From the NCBI GenBank assembly GCA_031260805.1, contig JAISKV010000001.1, forward strand, positions 122,600 through 186,599: a stretch of DNA of 64,000 nt, in the 5' to 3' direction. How positions within the stretch are numbered: the stretch's first letter is position 1; each line of letters opens with the position of its first letter. Below are positions 8,904 to 18,710 of this stretch, piece after piece. This DNA comes from Rickettsiales bacterium. Its GTDB lineage: Bacteria > Pseudomonadota > Alphaproteobacteria > Rs-D84. Both the position numbers and the translations under genes were made by a program. The notes beneath the pieces are model-generated. The model searched no databases and was not told the DNA's origin. It saw nothing but the letters and a program-made list of their open reading frames with translations.

Positions 8904-8928
8904 AAAAAACGCGCGCAGCGCGTTTTTT
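8904..8928 (+). terminator. Rho-independent terminator after ybaB
   Basis: AAAAAACGCGC-GCA-GCGCGTTTTTT is a perfect hairpin with an A/T flank on both sides, so it can act in both directions. Confidence 0.85.
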
Positions 8929-8935
8929 ATAAAAT

Positions 8936-9047
8936 TATTAGTTATTAATTGTTAGTTATTATACTTTTGTTTGTGGTGGCCAGTTGGAGTGGCCGCAGCC
9001 CGGGGTGGTTTACAGGATTTAATTAAGAATTATTAATTCATAATTGT
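8936..9047. repeat. Heptamer array and partial family D element
   Basis: A TTAGTTATTAATTGTTAGTTATT array of diverged 7-mers (8937-8962) is followed by a partial D element (GGAGTGGCCGCAGCCCGGGGTGGTTTAC, about 8983-9013). No gene is seen. Confidence 0.6.
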
Positions 9048-9198
9048 ACAACTACCCCGTCCGCCTGCGGCGTCCACCCCTTCGCTAGGTGAAGGGGAAT
9101 TCGTTGGCCTGCGCATTTATGATTGAAACGAAGTTGAGGCAAATCCCCTTCGCTGGCGAAGGGGTGGATTGCGCATCAGCGCAAGACGGGGTAGTGGT
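9048..9198. repeat. Palindromic element family C, copy 2
   Basis: It has the same organisation as the other C copies: ACTACCCCGTC at the left, GACGGGGTAGTGGT at the right, CCCCTTCGCTAGGTGAAGGGG and CCCCTTCGCTGGCGAAGGGG arms, and a core containing GAATTCGTTGGCCTGCGC and GATTGAAACGAAG. Confidence 0.8.
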
Positions 9199-9215
9199 AA
9201 AAACAATGTAATTTT

Positions 9216-9515
9216 TTATTCTCTATCGCACAGGGACTGTCCGGGCTGGGGCGTATTCGCGTTCCAGTAATTCATGACGCCGTCCCATTCCGCCCGCGTG
9301 ATGCAGCCATCATTGTCCGGGTCCAAACACGCTATGTCTGCGATATATCCGTTTTTGACATCCTGATTCAGGCAGCCGTTTTTATCAAAAATATATTCAA
9401 TCGGCATGTGCTCGTCGCCGGATTCATCTTGTGTGCGGATTGTCCGCATGACCAAGGCCGCAACAAATCCGATAATAATTATAACGATAGCGAAAAAAAT
9501 AATTTTCTTTTTCAT
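9216..9515 (-). CDS. Small membrane-anchored protein with an EF-hand calcium loop
   Basis: The 99-residue protein starts MKKK and has one hydrophobic helix (IIFFAIVIIIIGFVAALV, residues about 5-22), then an acidic extracytoplasmic domain. Residues DPDNDGCITRAE form a canonical EF-hand loop: Asp at positions 1, 3 and 5, Gly at 6, a hydrophobic residue at 8 and Glu at 12. Three Cys could form disulfides. A periplasmic calcium-binding or sensing role is an inference. No family name is offered. It is monocistronic between repeats and a divergent porin-like gene. Confidence 0.75.
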   Translation of the reverse strand: MKKKIIFFAIVIIIIGFVAALVMRTIRTQDESGDEHMPIEYIFDKNGCLNQDVKNGYIADIACLDPDNDGCITRAEWDGVMNYWNANTPQPGQSLCDRE

Positions 9516-9690
9516 GATGAATCTCTTCCTGGGGCTTGGCTGATTTCTTAAATTTTCTGCTTTGCAAAAAATTAACGAAAATTGGCGGGAGATAATTCAC
9601 AAGTTCCTAACCAGTGATTTCTCCACTTTTGAGAGTTTAACACGCAAGATACAGGGGTTCAAGAAAAAACTAAATTCTTACAATTTCATA

Positions 9691-9718
9691 TTGATAAAAC
9701 AATTTAATTTTGTATACT
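9691..9718 (+). promoter_or_regulatory. Promoter of the outer-membrane barrel gene
   Basis: TTGATA (9691-9696) and TATACT (9713-9718) with a 16-base spacer lie 53 bases before the ATG. The leader contains CAAAGTAAACTTTG, a small dyad, and a strong AAAAGGAAGGGGG ribosome binding site. Confidence 0.65.
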
Positions 9719-9770
9719 AGAAGCAACAAAGTAAACTTTGTAAAACCAAACTAAAAGGAAGGGGGTAATT

Positions 9771-10688
9771 ATGAAAAAAATTGTAATGACTTCACTTGTC
9801 GCCGTGTTTGCCGCAAGTGCTGCGAATGCGGGGGTGGGCGTGCTGGATGCAAACTATCGCGTTGGCGCGAACCAGTTTTCGGCTGGCGTGAATTTGGAAT
9901 TGTATAAAACGGGATTAGCCAGAGATAAAGACGAAGTGCAGACTTATTCAAGTTTCGGCGGCGGTTCGTTTGTGAATTGGTCTGCTGAACCGATTGCATA
10001 CGGCATTACCAAAGAATTGGCGGTGTCATTGAAACCCGCAAACGGCGCATTGGGTGCGGGCGTTGATTACCGCGTTTACAACAGCAATGCTATTGCGGTT
10101 GATGTTTTGGTTGACGGCGCTTTATCTTTGACAAAATTTATTGATAAATACAATGAGACTAAATTTCCGGTTGGTCAAAATTCTGTATCCGGCGGTCTGA
10201 AATTGTCTGGCGCACTTGATAAATTGGCGTATAAAGTCCAAGGCGCATACAAATACAATTTTGAACAAGATATTACTGTTTTTGACGATAATTATACCTT
10301 GGCCGCATCAAATGTAATTTCATTGTCCGCGCAAGTTCAATATCAAGTCGTCGATAAATGGGCGGTCGCATTATTTGGCGGATATGATATAACATCGTAC
10401 CCAGGCGAAAATAAGGTTGAACTTACGGCTGTAAATGCAATTACTGGCATCTTGTCTGGCTTCGTTTTTATTAAAGATGCTGGCAGTGCAAAAGATGTGA
10501 AATTTAATACCGGATATATTGCTTTGGGCGGAATATACACATTATCTGACAATGCGCAGATTATGCCGTATGTTTTGTATCAACTGAATACAGATATTTA
10601 TGTTGATGGCAAAAAAGAGTATCTGGGTAACAAAAAAGACTCCGATGCGTCCATCACACTCGGCGCGAAATTTGGAATCCAGTTCTAA
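9771..10688 (+). CDS. Outer-membrane beta-barrel protein
   Basis: The 305-residue protein has a classical signal peptide (MKKIVMTSLVAVFAASAANA-G) and a body of alternating-residue strands separated by short turns. It ends in GAKFGIQF, whose final Phe is the expected outer-membrane signature. The promoter, long leader, very strong ribosome binding site and tight terminator suggest an abundant protein such as a porin or structural barrel. I cannot assign a substrate. The gene stands alone between two divergent or unrelated units. Confidence 0.85.
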   Translation: MKKIVMTSLVAVFAASAANAGVGVLDANYRVGANQFSAGVNLELYKTGLARDKDEVQTYSSFGGGSFVNWSAEPIAYGITKELAVSLKPANGALGAGVDYRVYNSNAIAVDVLVDGALSLTKFIDKYNETKFPVGQNSVSGGLKLSGALDKLAYKVQGAYKYNFEQDITVFDDNYTLAASNVISLSAQVQYQVVDKWAVALFGGYDITSYPGENKVELTAVNAITGILSGFVFIKDAGSAKDVKFNTGYIALGGIYTLSDNAQIMPYVLYQLNTDIYVDGKKEYLGNKKDSDASITLGAKFGIQF

Positions 10689-10701
10689 ATTTCCACTTGT
10701 C

Positions 10702-10732
10702 AAAAAAATCCCGCTTTCGCGGGATTTTTTTT
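10702..10732 (+). terminator. Rho-independent terminator after the barrel gene
   Basis: AAAAAAATCCCGC-TTTC-GCGGGATTTTTTT is a long perfect hairpin followed by T residues. Confidence 0.9.
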
Positions 10733-10855
10733 GAGAGTTCGGAACCAGAGGCAAAACGGCAATTTTTAAGAATAATAATACTGAACAACTTCCGAACCTA
10801 TCCAGCCCGTCTTCGCATGCCTATGGCATGTCAAAAGGCAATCTTCGTATAAAAT

Positions 10856-10931
10856 TGGTGGATGTTGAGGGACTCGAACCCCCGACCTGCTGGATGTAAA
10901 CCAGACGCTCTACCAACTGAGCTAAACATCC
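10856..10931 (-). tRNA. tRNA-Val (UAC)
   Basis: Read on the minus strand, the acceptor stem GGATGTT pairs with AACATCC and the 3' ACCA is encoded. The D arm is GCTCAGTTGGTAGAGC, the anticodon loop TTTACAT gives anticodon UAC, and the T arm is GGGGGTTCGAGTCCCTC. The 76 bases include CCA. The outermost anticodon-stem pair (T-C) is mismatched. Confidence 0.93.
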
Positions 10932-11049
10932 TTTGATGCACCGGATTATACAATTAGCGGAATAATTTTGCAAATTATAATTTGTTGATATTTATTTTGC
11001 TCTGTTAAACAATTTTTACTTTATCATCCCCTGTCGTCATCCCCGCCCA

Positions 11050-11170
11050 GTCGTCATTCCCGCGCAGGCGGGAATCCACTGTTAGCGATAAAAGAAGTTA
11101 GGTATTATTAACAAATGAATAAGTTTTGAGTTTGTTAACAATGGATCCCCGCCTGCGCGGGGATGACGAC
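11050..11170. repeat. 121-bp palindromic element family B, copy 1
   Basis: It begins GTCGTCATTCCCGCGCAGGCGGG and ends with the inverse CCCGCCTGCGCGGGGATGACGAC. The AT-rich centre carries two GTTAAC-type dyads and TGAATAAGTTTTGAGTTTGTTAAC. The same 121-bp unit occurs, inverted, at 27991-28111 and 42542-42662, and extended to 158 bp at 28747-28904. Confidence 0.85.
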
Positions 11171-11269
11171 TGGGGTGTTGTTCGGCGCGCGGGATGACGA
11201 TGGGGTGGTGGTTCAGTGTGCGGGAATGACGACTGTTAAAAAAGTGATAAAAAAGTATAACAGAGCGTA

Positions 11270-12073
11270 TTATTTTACACACGATTTATAGCCGGCCGGC
11301 CGCATGCTGATTGGCAATTTATCGTTTAGTTCGCACGCATCATTAATGATTTCTTCAATATCATCAAAAATTTTATGCACATCTGTATAGTTTTTGGTAT
11401 TCAATTTTTTGGCTGCTTCAATATCATTTACCAAACTGTCTCGTTTTAATAAAAGTTCATCTTTTATGCCTGCTTCATCTTCATAATATTGTTTAATAAC
11501 TTCATTAAAACGGTTATATGAATCGGTATTTTCATTTATTTTGGCGGATGCCTTGTCCAGATTATCATAAAGCGCGTCGGCACTGTTAAACACAATATTA
11601 TAACGATCAAACAGAGAATTATTTTGCTGTTCCAGGATTTCGTTGTTCATTGCCAGAACATCGGCAGGACACAGGGCTCCATATTTGCCTAGATCAGCGT
11701 TTTTCTGTTTCAGCGCGGCACATTGCGCCACACGATTGCGGGTTGTGTTAATGTTTTTCTGCAAACCCTGCAACAACTGCCCGCCATTACGATAATTATC
11801 ATAAATTATGCTATAATTTTCATTATTAAGCATATGGGTTGTGACGACCAGATTATCATAAGCCCGTATTATAATCGCGATATTATATATGTCTTTATCA
11901 TTATCCCCCAAGACATCCGTGTCCTTGTATCTCTCATACGAAGCGGGTGTCGTATAACGCGAAACATCTGTTATTGTCATATTGTTGAAATCAGAAATAC
12001 TGACAGTGTCGTCGGCACGCGCAACCGGTAAAATTAAAAGATAAAAGATAAAAGATAAAAATATTTTCTTCAT
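11270..12073 (-). CDS. Exported helical protein of unknown function
   Basis: I do not recognise this family. The start is the ATG at 12073 (MKKIFLSF), not the tracked start, because the signal peptide begins there. Its core SFIFYLLIL is encoded by tandem TTTATCT heptamers. The mature protein is about 247 residues, acidic, strongly helical (long stretches rich in Asn/Asp/Lys with heptad-like spacing from residue 140 to 240) and has a few Cys, including one near the C-terminus (YKSCVK). Base composition is more AT-rich than neighbouring genes. The next gene upstream has an identical signal peptide, so both are probably envelope proteins. Confidence 0.65.
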   Translation of the reverse strand: MKKIFLSFIFYLLILPVARADDTVSISDFNNMTITDVSRYTTPASYERYKDTDVLGDNDKDIYNIAIIIRAYDNLVVTTHMLNNENYSIIYDNYRNGGQLLQGLQKNINTTRNRVAQCAALKQKNADLGKYGALCPADVLAMNNEILEQQNNSLFDRYNIVFNSADALYDNLDKASAKINENTDSYNRFNEVIKQYYEDEAGIKDELLLKRDSLVNDIEAAKKLNTKNYTDVHKIFDDIEEIINDACELNDKLPISMRPAGYKSCVK

Positions 12074-12085
12074 AATGTTTTGTTT
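12002..12085 (-). repeat. Signal-peptide cassette, copy 1 (heptamer encoded)
   Basis: A stretch of about 78 bases, from the leader GTTTTG through codon 20, is identical to 12780-12857. It contains TTTATCT three times in tandem. The two genes diverge directly after the signal-peptide cleavage site. Confidence 0.75.
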
Positions 12086-12138
12086 TGTATGAATTGCGGG
12101 CGGGGCCCGCAATGACGATTGGCGGCGCCATGGTTTAT

Positions 12139-12846
12139 TTATGCCAGATTCAGAAAATCTTTCAATACTGCATCCGGACGATCAATATTTTGGTTGATTT
12201 CCAGATTAGAATCAACAATCGGGGCAGCGGATTGCGCTGTATCGCCGCAGTATGCGGCCAGGTCGGGTTTTATCGTATCTTCGCTGACGCCGTCTATTAA
12301 TCCATTTGTGCAACCCAATGATTGTGAAGCAGAGTTATTTTGCAGTTCGCAATTAATCGCGCCGTGTCCGCCAACACAATATTTGGCGAGCAATGCCCCC
12401 CCCTGATCCAAGGTGTTGGTAAATTCGGCAGACCGCTTGTTAATTTGTCCCCGTTCTGTTTCAGTCAAAGCGGCGGATACGGGTTGCTGTGTATTGGTCT
12501 GGACTGGTGTGTGGGCAACCGTGGTGGTGGTTGGCGTTGTGGCGACCCCTTTTTTCCGGGCATCGTACGCATTGTCAATCTGCTTTAATTCAGCGCAGAA
12601 TGTTTTATTGTTATCTTTGCCAGCGCCTTCGTTATCGCAGGTATCCTTGGTCAACAGGTCTTTTGCACCGCCGCCAACAGTCTTGGCAGCATTGCTAATC
12701 GCGCCGCCGGCTGTTTTGGCCGCGCCGCCAAGTCCCGACATAGCCCGTTGAATCAGGTTTGGTTTTTGGGCTGGCGTGGTGTCTTCGGCACGCGCAACCG
12801 GTAAAATTAAAAGATAAAAGATAAAAGATAAAAATATTTTCTTCAT
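12139..12846 (-). CDS. Exported Cys-containing protein of unknown function
   Basis: I do not recognise this 235-residue protein. Its first 20 residues (MKKIFLSFIFYLLILPVARA) are identical, also at DNA level, to those of the next gene downstream. After cleavage come an Ala/Gly-rich helix (GLGGAAKTAGGAISNAAK), a Cys-bearing segment, a Thr/Pro linker (TTPTTTTVAHTPV) and a C-terminal domain with paired Cys. A run of eight G in the coding strand (12396-12403) encodes DQGGALL. An envelope location is likely. The gene lies 13 bases downstream of the Trp-rich protein gene. Confidence 0.65.
   Translation of the reverse strand: MKKIFLSFIFYLLILPVARAEDTTPAQKPNLIQRAMSGLGGAAKTAGGAISNAAKTVGGGAKDLLTKDTCDNEGAGKDNNKTFCAELKQIDNAYDARKKGVATTPTTTTVAHTPVQTNTQQPVSAALTETERGQINKRSAEFTNTLDQGGALLAKYCVGGHGAINCELQNNSASQSLGCTNGLIDGVSEDTIKPDLAAYCGDTAQSAAPIVDSNLEINQNIDRPDAVLKDFLNLA
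12396..12403 (-). repeat. G8 homopolymer in an exported-protein gene
   Basis: Eight C on the plus strand (G in the coding strand) lie within the reading frame of the 235-residue exported protein. At the short end for slippage, but of the same kind as the longer tracts in this window. Confidence 0.4.
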
Positions 12847-12857
12847 AATGTTTTGTT
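12780..12857 (-). repeat. Signal-peptide cassette, copy 2 (heptamer encoded)
   Basis: The sequence is identical to 12002-12085 across the leader and signal peptide apart from one codon at the mature N-terminus (GAA against GAC). It contains TTTATCT three times in tandem. Confidence 0.75.
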
Positions 12858-12859
12858 TT

Positions 12860-14359
12860 CTAAAACACCCGGTGCCATGTTTTTACTGTGAAATCACCGA
12901 CCCAATGCGCGCCGGAAATAACCGCATTCCAGAACGCATCAGTCCATTCGCCCAGTGTTATCCATGACCCGCCAATCCATTCGCCCAGTCCGTGCCAGAT
13001 ACCACTGACCACATTTGCGGCGCAGTGCCATGCGCATGCAACCCCGGAAATAACCGCATTCCAGAACGCATCAGTCCATTCGCCCAGCGTTGTCCATGAT
13101 CCGCCGATCCATTCGCCCAGACCTGTCCAGATTCCATTTGCAACCCATGCTGTCCAATGCCATGCAATCGCCAAGTATTTATATACCCAGACCGCAGCAT
13201 CCGCGGTTGCGTACCCGGCAATGACCAGTCCGCTGGCCGTCCAATCCCATGCTGCGTCGCCCCAGGCAACCAGTTTGCTGCCCAATCTGTTTAGAAAAGA
13301 TGGCGTTTGTGGTTCATCGGTTGCCGCTGGCCCCGCCGCGTCAGGCAAATATTCATGCGCCACGCTGTCGGCCGGGACGGTTATGGTTTCACGGACTTCT
13401 ACAATTTCAGCGTCATCCGCCGGGTAAGTCGTCGCGATCGCATGGGTTTCCATTACGACAATTTCATCAGGCGCGGCGACCGGCGCGATAACATCTTCCC
13501 TTTCCATCGCGATTTCAATAACCGGCTTGTCCGATTGCAATGATGGCGCGCGCGCTTCATACACATCTTCTTCGCCGCAATCCAGCACGCAGTTCATGTT
13601 GCGCCCGACGATTTCGCATTTGGAAATGCACTTGTTCGGCTGAGATGCGGAACTTTCAGAGTTCAGAACGCATTCGTTCTTTTTATAATTGTCATGCACG
13701 CGCGCGGCGAACCCGTTCACGCACTCAAAGTTCCGATCGCCGCCATAGCATTTCGCGTTGTCGGGACAGGTTCCGCTGCACCAGCCCTGGGGCGTGCCGT
13801 TCGCGCTGTGCACCATGTACGCGCCCAGCCGGCACAGATGCGCGACGCAGCGCCGTTCAATTTCTTTCCCGGTTTTGACATCCTGGCAGGTTGCAATTTT
13901 CGCGTTTGTCAGTTTGCATGCATCGCCGACGCCGCGGCCGATGCACTGGGGATCAGATTTGTTTATTTTTTTGGAACAAATCCGCAGGCTCATGTCATAC
14001 TCAAACCCGTCCGCACATTCCCAGCCCCAGAACGAAGTATTTGTCGCGCTGTTGGAATATTTTACGATTTTTGTATTTGATGGAATAACCGTGCCGTCAA
14101 AATAATCGGCATGATAAATGTTGTAATAACTCTTGCCGCTGGCCAGACAGGATGAAAATTTGCCATTATTTCCACAGTACCGGTAATTGCCGGATGAACA
14201 GTCAAAAATGCTGCCCAATGATTCCTGGACCAAGACGCCTTTGTCATCCGCGGCGCCGCAGCATAAATTCTTTTCCAAAAAGTTGTCGTAAATGCATTGC
14301 GAAAACGCTGCTGGCGAAAACAGCAGGACCCCGGCCAAGGCAATATATATTCTTTTCAT
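12860..14359 (-). CDS. Exported Cys-rich protein with Trp-rich C-terminal tandem repeats
   Basis: The 499-residue protein has a signal peptide (MKRIYIALAGVLLFSPAAFS-Q), then a Cys-rich domain to about residue 270 with over 20 Cys in CxxxC/CC patterns (many small disulfide loops), an acidic linker, and a remarkable C-terminal region from about residue 355. There two near-identical units of about 45 residues (GEWIGGSW-TLGEWTDAFWNAVISG) repeat. Trp recurs every four to eight residues, which would give amphipathic or membrane-inserting helices. I know no family for this. Possible roles are adhesion or membrane interaction. No enzyme motif is visible. Confidence 0.7.
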   Translation of the reverse strand: MKRIYIALAGVLLFSPAAFSQCIYDNFLEKNLCCGAADDKGVLVQESLGSIFDCSSGNYRYCGNNGKFSSCLASGKSYYNIYHADYFDGTVIPSNTKIVKYSNSATNTSFWGWECADGFEYDMSLRICSKKINKSDPQCIGRGVGDACKLTNAKIATCQDVKTGKEIERRCVAHLCRLGAYMVHSANGTPQGWCSGTCPDNAKCYGGDRNFECVNGFAARVHDNYKKNECVLNSESSASQPNKCISKCEIVGRNMNCVLDCGEEDVYEARAPSLQSDKPVIEIAMEREDVIAPVAAPDEIVVMETHAIATTYPADDAEIVEVRETITVPADSVAHEYLPDAAGPAATDEPQTPSFLNRLGSKLVAWGDAAWDWTASGLVIAGYATADAAVWVYKYLAIAWHWTAWVANGIWTGLGEWIGGSWTTLGEWTDAFWNAVISGVACAWHCAANVVSGIWHGLGEWIGGSWITLGEWTDAFWNAVISGAHWVGDFTVKTWHRVF

Positions 14360-14384
14360 TCTCTCTCCTATACAACCCTTAACC

Positions 14385-14702
14385 CTATTTGATCGCGTTC
14401 ACCTTGACCCGGAACAAAGTTTCTTTGCCGGCCAAATTCGCCGCGGGATAATCCGCAGGGAACTTAACCGTGATATTCCGTTCTTCGCCAACCTTGGCCC
14501 CGATCAACTGTTCCTCGAACCCGGGAATAAACGAATGGCTGCCCAGTTTCAGCGGGACATTTTGGGCGGTTCCGCCCTCGAACTGTTCGGGTCCCAAGAA
14601 TCCGGCAAAGTCAATGACGACCGTATCGCCATTTTTCGCCGATTTGTCGCAACCCGTCAGCACCGCCAATCCCAATACCGCAACCGATAATACTTTTTTC
14701 AT
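14385..14702 (-). CDS. Lipoprotein with a trigger-factor-like FKBP peptidyl-prolyl isomerase domain
   Basis: The 105-residue protein has a lipobox (VLTGC, Cys18), so it is probably anchored in an envelope membrane. The rest is one FKBP-type domain most like the central PPIase domain of trigger factor: VVIDFAGF, FEGGTAQ, LGSHSFIPGFEEQLIGAKVGEE and FPADYPAANLAGK. A stand-alone periplasmic version would isomerise prolines in exported proteins. It lies within a cluster of Cys-rich exported proteins, so a folding role there is plausible but inferred. Confidence 0.85.
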   Translation of the reverse strand: MKKVLSVAVLGLAVLTGCDKSAKNGDTVVIDFAGFLGPEQFEGGTAQNVPLKLGSHSFIPGFEEQLIGAKVGEERNITVKFPADYPAANLAGKETLFRVKVNAIK

Positions 14703-14728
14703 GTTCGCATCCCTTTTTTAGTTATTTT

Positions 14729-14783
14729 ACCACTACCCCGTCTTGCGCTGCGCGCAATCCACCCCTTCGCCAAGCGAAGGGGA
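14729..14783. repeat. Partial family C element
   Basis: The left half only: ACCACTACCCCGTC, TTGCGCTGCGCGCAA and CCCCTTCGCCAAGCGAAGGGG. It separates two lipoprotein genes and reaches to within a few bases of the stop codon of the next one. Confidence 0.75.
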
Positions 14784-14786
14784 TTT

Positions 14787-15347
14787 TTATTTCTGATAAA
14801 TGCAGCGGAATCCGTATTCGCGCATGGTGCTGCCCTCGGCCTCGATCCTGTAATCAAAGTACGGCGTCGGGCGCATTGAATCAAAAGACGGATTGTCATA
14901 CACAATGACGAAAGAATCCGCATTGCGGCCGCAGACCCTTTTCATCTCAAACTCTGCCACCTTGCCCAGCACGGTGCGGTTGTCGCCGTCAACATCCGTG
15001 CCGTTCGCGTTCTGCATCAGGCGGAGCCGCATTTCGCGCAAGTCCGTGTTTCCCAGCAAAATCTGGACCCTGACCATCGCGCCCTTGTATTCCTGCCACC
15101 GGGTTTCCATGCGCGCGGTGTTCCAGCGGTTATTGTTTTCCGCTTTTTCCGCCTGGGTTTTCGGCTTGTAAGAATCAATATTGGAATATTGATTTTCCGG
15201 CGTCATAAAATTTTCAACCCGTTCGTTCATGTACGGCGCGTCGGGGCCGCCGTTCGCAAAATCATCCTGGTTATAAGGCGCGTCCGTCCCGCTGTCCGCG
15301 CAGGCGGCCAGCAAAAACAATGGCAGGACAAGGAATTTTAGTTTCAT
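14787..15347 (-). CDS. Lipoprotein of unknown function
   Basis: The 186-residue protein has a clear lipobox (FLLAAC, Cys16) followed by an acidic, Pro/Asn-rich linker (residues 18-65) and a folded domain with two Cys (about residues 139 and 181). I do not recognise the domain. The protein is probably attached to the periplasmic face of the inner or outer membrane. It is divergent from the VirB11-like ATPase gene with a 78-base gap. A link to a secretion apparatus is possible, but the sequence does not show it. Confidence 0.7.
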   Translation of the reverse strand: MKLKFLVLPLFLLAACADSGTDAPYNQDDFANGGPDAPYMNERVENFMTPENQYSNIDSYKPKTQAEKAENNNRWNTARMETRWQEYKGAMVRVQILLGNTDLREMRLRLMQNANGTDVDGDNRTVLGKVAEFEMKRVCGRNADSFVIVYDNPSFDSMRPTPYFDYRIEAEGSTMREYGFRCIYQK

Positions 15348-15425
15348 GGCAAACTCTCTTTGCTGAAATTATAACACAAATGCCGCGTTGATTGAAAGTG
15401 TTTTTTATGATAAACTTCCGATGAA

Positions 15426-16391
15426 ATGCCGGATATTGTCCTTGATACTTTAATCCGCCCGCTGGAAGAATTCTGGCGGCCCGGTTTTGTGGAAGAAATC
15501 GCCGTCAATCGCGCCGGCGAAGTGTGGTTGCGCCTGCACGGCGCGCGCGTGCCATGGGTTTCGTATCCCGCGCCGCAACTGACCCAGTCTTACCTGGTGG
15601 ATTTAATCAGCGTTGTCGCGAATGTGTACGAGCAGCCGTTTGATCCATACCACGGCGTGCCGGTCGTGTTTGCATCGCTTCCCGGCAATCACAGATTTTC
15701 CGCAATCGCCGGCCCCAATGTGAACTATGACGACAACGATATCACGGGCGGCGTCGCGTTAAGCGTTCGCGGCCAGTCTGCGAACGACACCAGTTTCGCG
15801 AATTATCATTTGTCGCGCGGCGCGCCATTGTTAAAGGTAAAGCCGCGCGATAAAAGCAAGTCCGACGACCCGTACGACCGGCTGATAGAAATTATTAATG
15901 AAGGCAGCCCGCTGTTAATAAGCGGCGCGACCAGCACTGGAAAAACGACTTTCCTGAATCACATCATGAAACAGATTGACCAGTCCGCCCGCGTGATAAC
16001 CGTGGAAGACGCGCGCGAACTGCATGTGCCGCAGAAAAACCATGTGCATTTGGTTTTGTCCCGCACAGAGCAAAATAATAAATTCAGTTATAAAAGCCTG
16101 CTGGACCTGGTCGTTCGCATGACGCCTGATGTCTTGATCGGCGGCGAAATCTCAACGGGGAACGCCGGGGTGCTGTGGGAAATCATGCGGACCGGACACG
16201 ATCACTTCTATACAACAATCCATGCGAACAGCGCGGCCGAGGCGTATGACCGGTTTGCCGGATTGATTTTGGAAACGAAAAATTCAGGATACGATGTGGA
16301 AGTCTTGCTGCGCGAAATGCGAGAGAAGTTGCATGTCGTGCAATTGTCGCGCGACGGGGTAGTGGTAAAAAAACTAAAAAAGTTTTACCTA

Positions 16392-16415
<24 letters not shown>
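15426..16415 (+). CDS. virB11: VirB11-type secretion ATPase with repeat-derived C-terminus
   Basis: This 329-residue protein is a traffic ATPase of the VirB11/CpaF class, the hexameric motor at the cytoplasmic base of type IV secretion systems. Evidence is Walker A GATSTGKTT (about residue 163), the Asp box ITVEDARELHVP, Walker B-like DVLIGGEI and the His box GHDHFYTTIHANSA. The length fits VirB11 better than CpaF. No other type IV secretion gene is in the window. The last about 20 residues (from RDGVVVK) are encoded by GACGGGGTAGTGGTAAAA, the end of a family C repeat, followed by an AT-rich tail. The native C-terminus has therefore been replaced or extended by repeat DNA. Confidence 0.85.
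16357..16374 (+). repeat. Family C terminus inside the virB11-like gene
   Basis: GACGGGGTAGTGGTAAAA is identical to the right end of the free-standing C elements and is read as DGVVVK in the ATPase. Confidence 0.75.
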
Positions 16416-18152
<1,737 letters not shown>

Positions 18153-18175
18153 TTTATGCGATGATTTCGTTCTCC

Positions 18176-18283
18176 GTCGTCATTCCGGCGAAGGCCGGAA
18201 TCCATTGCGTTAATAATGCGCAATTTTGCAATGCAAAATTGACAATAATTTAATGGATGCCGGGTCAAGCCCGGCATGACGAC
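18176..18283. repeat. Family A composite palindrome (108 bp)
   Basis: GTCGTCATTCCGGCGAAGGCCGGAATCC at the left and GATGCCGGGTCAAGCCCGGCATGACGAC at the right flank an AT-rich centre with CAATTTTGCAATGCAAAATTG. The ORF track wrongly extends the following gene into it. Confidence 0.75.
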
Positions 18284-18301
18284 CTAGGGAGAAAATACAC
18301 A

Positions 18302-18529
18302 ATGAACAAAATCAAGAAAATATTCTTTGGCGGCGTGTTTGGGGTAATCTATATTTCTTTTGTCGCGCAGTTGGTTTATGTCATCGGATGGGCCAGCGGA
18401 TTTGATCAGATTGCAATCGGATTGGGCCTGCTGTCGGTTGAATGGCTGGTAATTGTCGCGGCGCGGTACTTGTCCAAAAAGTCTTCATCTGGTTCGCGGC
18501 CGGAATTTCGGCGCGATTTCCGCAGATAA
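18302..18529 (+). CDS. Small inner-membrane protein
   Basis: The 75-residue protein starts at the ATG preceded by AGGGAG (the upstream 15 tracked codons are repeat DNA). It has two hydrophobic helices (about residues 8-30 and 38-56), a KSSSGSRPEFRRDFRR basic tail and so likely both termini in the cytoplasm. I do not recognise a family. It sits alone between ssrA and a secreted-protein gene and has its own terminator. Confidence 0.65.
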   Translation: MNKIKKIFFGGVFGVIYISFVAQLVYVIGWASGFDQIAIGLGLLSVEWLVIVAARYLSKKSSSGSRPEFRRDFRR

Positions 18530-18552
18530 GAAATCAGATAAAAAATAAAAAT

Positions 18553-18580
18553 AAAAAACGGCGCGGCGCGCCGTTTTTTT
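18553..18580 (+). terminator. Terminator after the small membrane protein
   Basis: AAAAAACGGCGCG-G-CGCGCCGTTTTTTT forms a perfect GC-rich hairpin with a T tract. Confidence 0.85.
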
Positions 18581-18605
18581 AACGCTTTTTTGACGCCGTC
18601 AAATG

Positions 18606-18614
18606 TGATATAAT
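18606..18614 (+). promoter_or_regulatory. Extended -10 promoter of the tail-fibre-like gene
   Basis: TGATATAAT is a perfect extended -10 element. The predicted start, about 18620, coincides with a GTG that opens a 29-codon ORF. Confidence 0.6.
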
Positions 18615-18619
18615 ATGCA

Positions 18620-18709
18620 GTGAAAAGAAAGAAAAACACAAAGAAAATCAATATAAACAACAGGTCTGAACGAATCGGAATTATTAAAACAAAAAAAACG
18701 GAGAGATAA
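18620..18709 (+). CDS. Possible 29-residue leader ORF
   Basis: A GTG five bases after the extended -10 box opens a frame reading MKRKKNTKKINI... and closing with TAA that abuts the next ATG (AGATAAAATG). The product would be very basic (Lys/Arg rich). The main gene's ribosome binding site GGAGAGA lies inside its last codons, so translation of the leader could influence the gene downstream. It may be simply untranslated leader. Confidence 0.3.
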   Translation: MKRKKNTKKININNRSERIGIIKTKKTER

Positions 18710-18710
18710 A

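Noticed and set aside
18257-18301. N-terminal extension of the small membrane protein
   Set aside because: These codons are family A repeat; the Shine-Dalgarno sequence and hydrophobic start favour the ATG at 18302.
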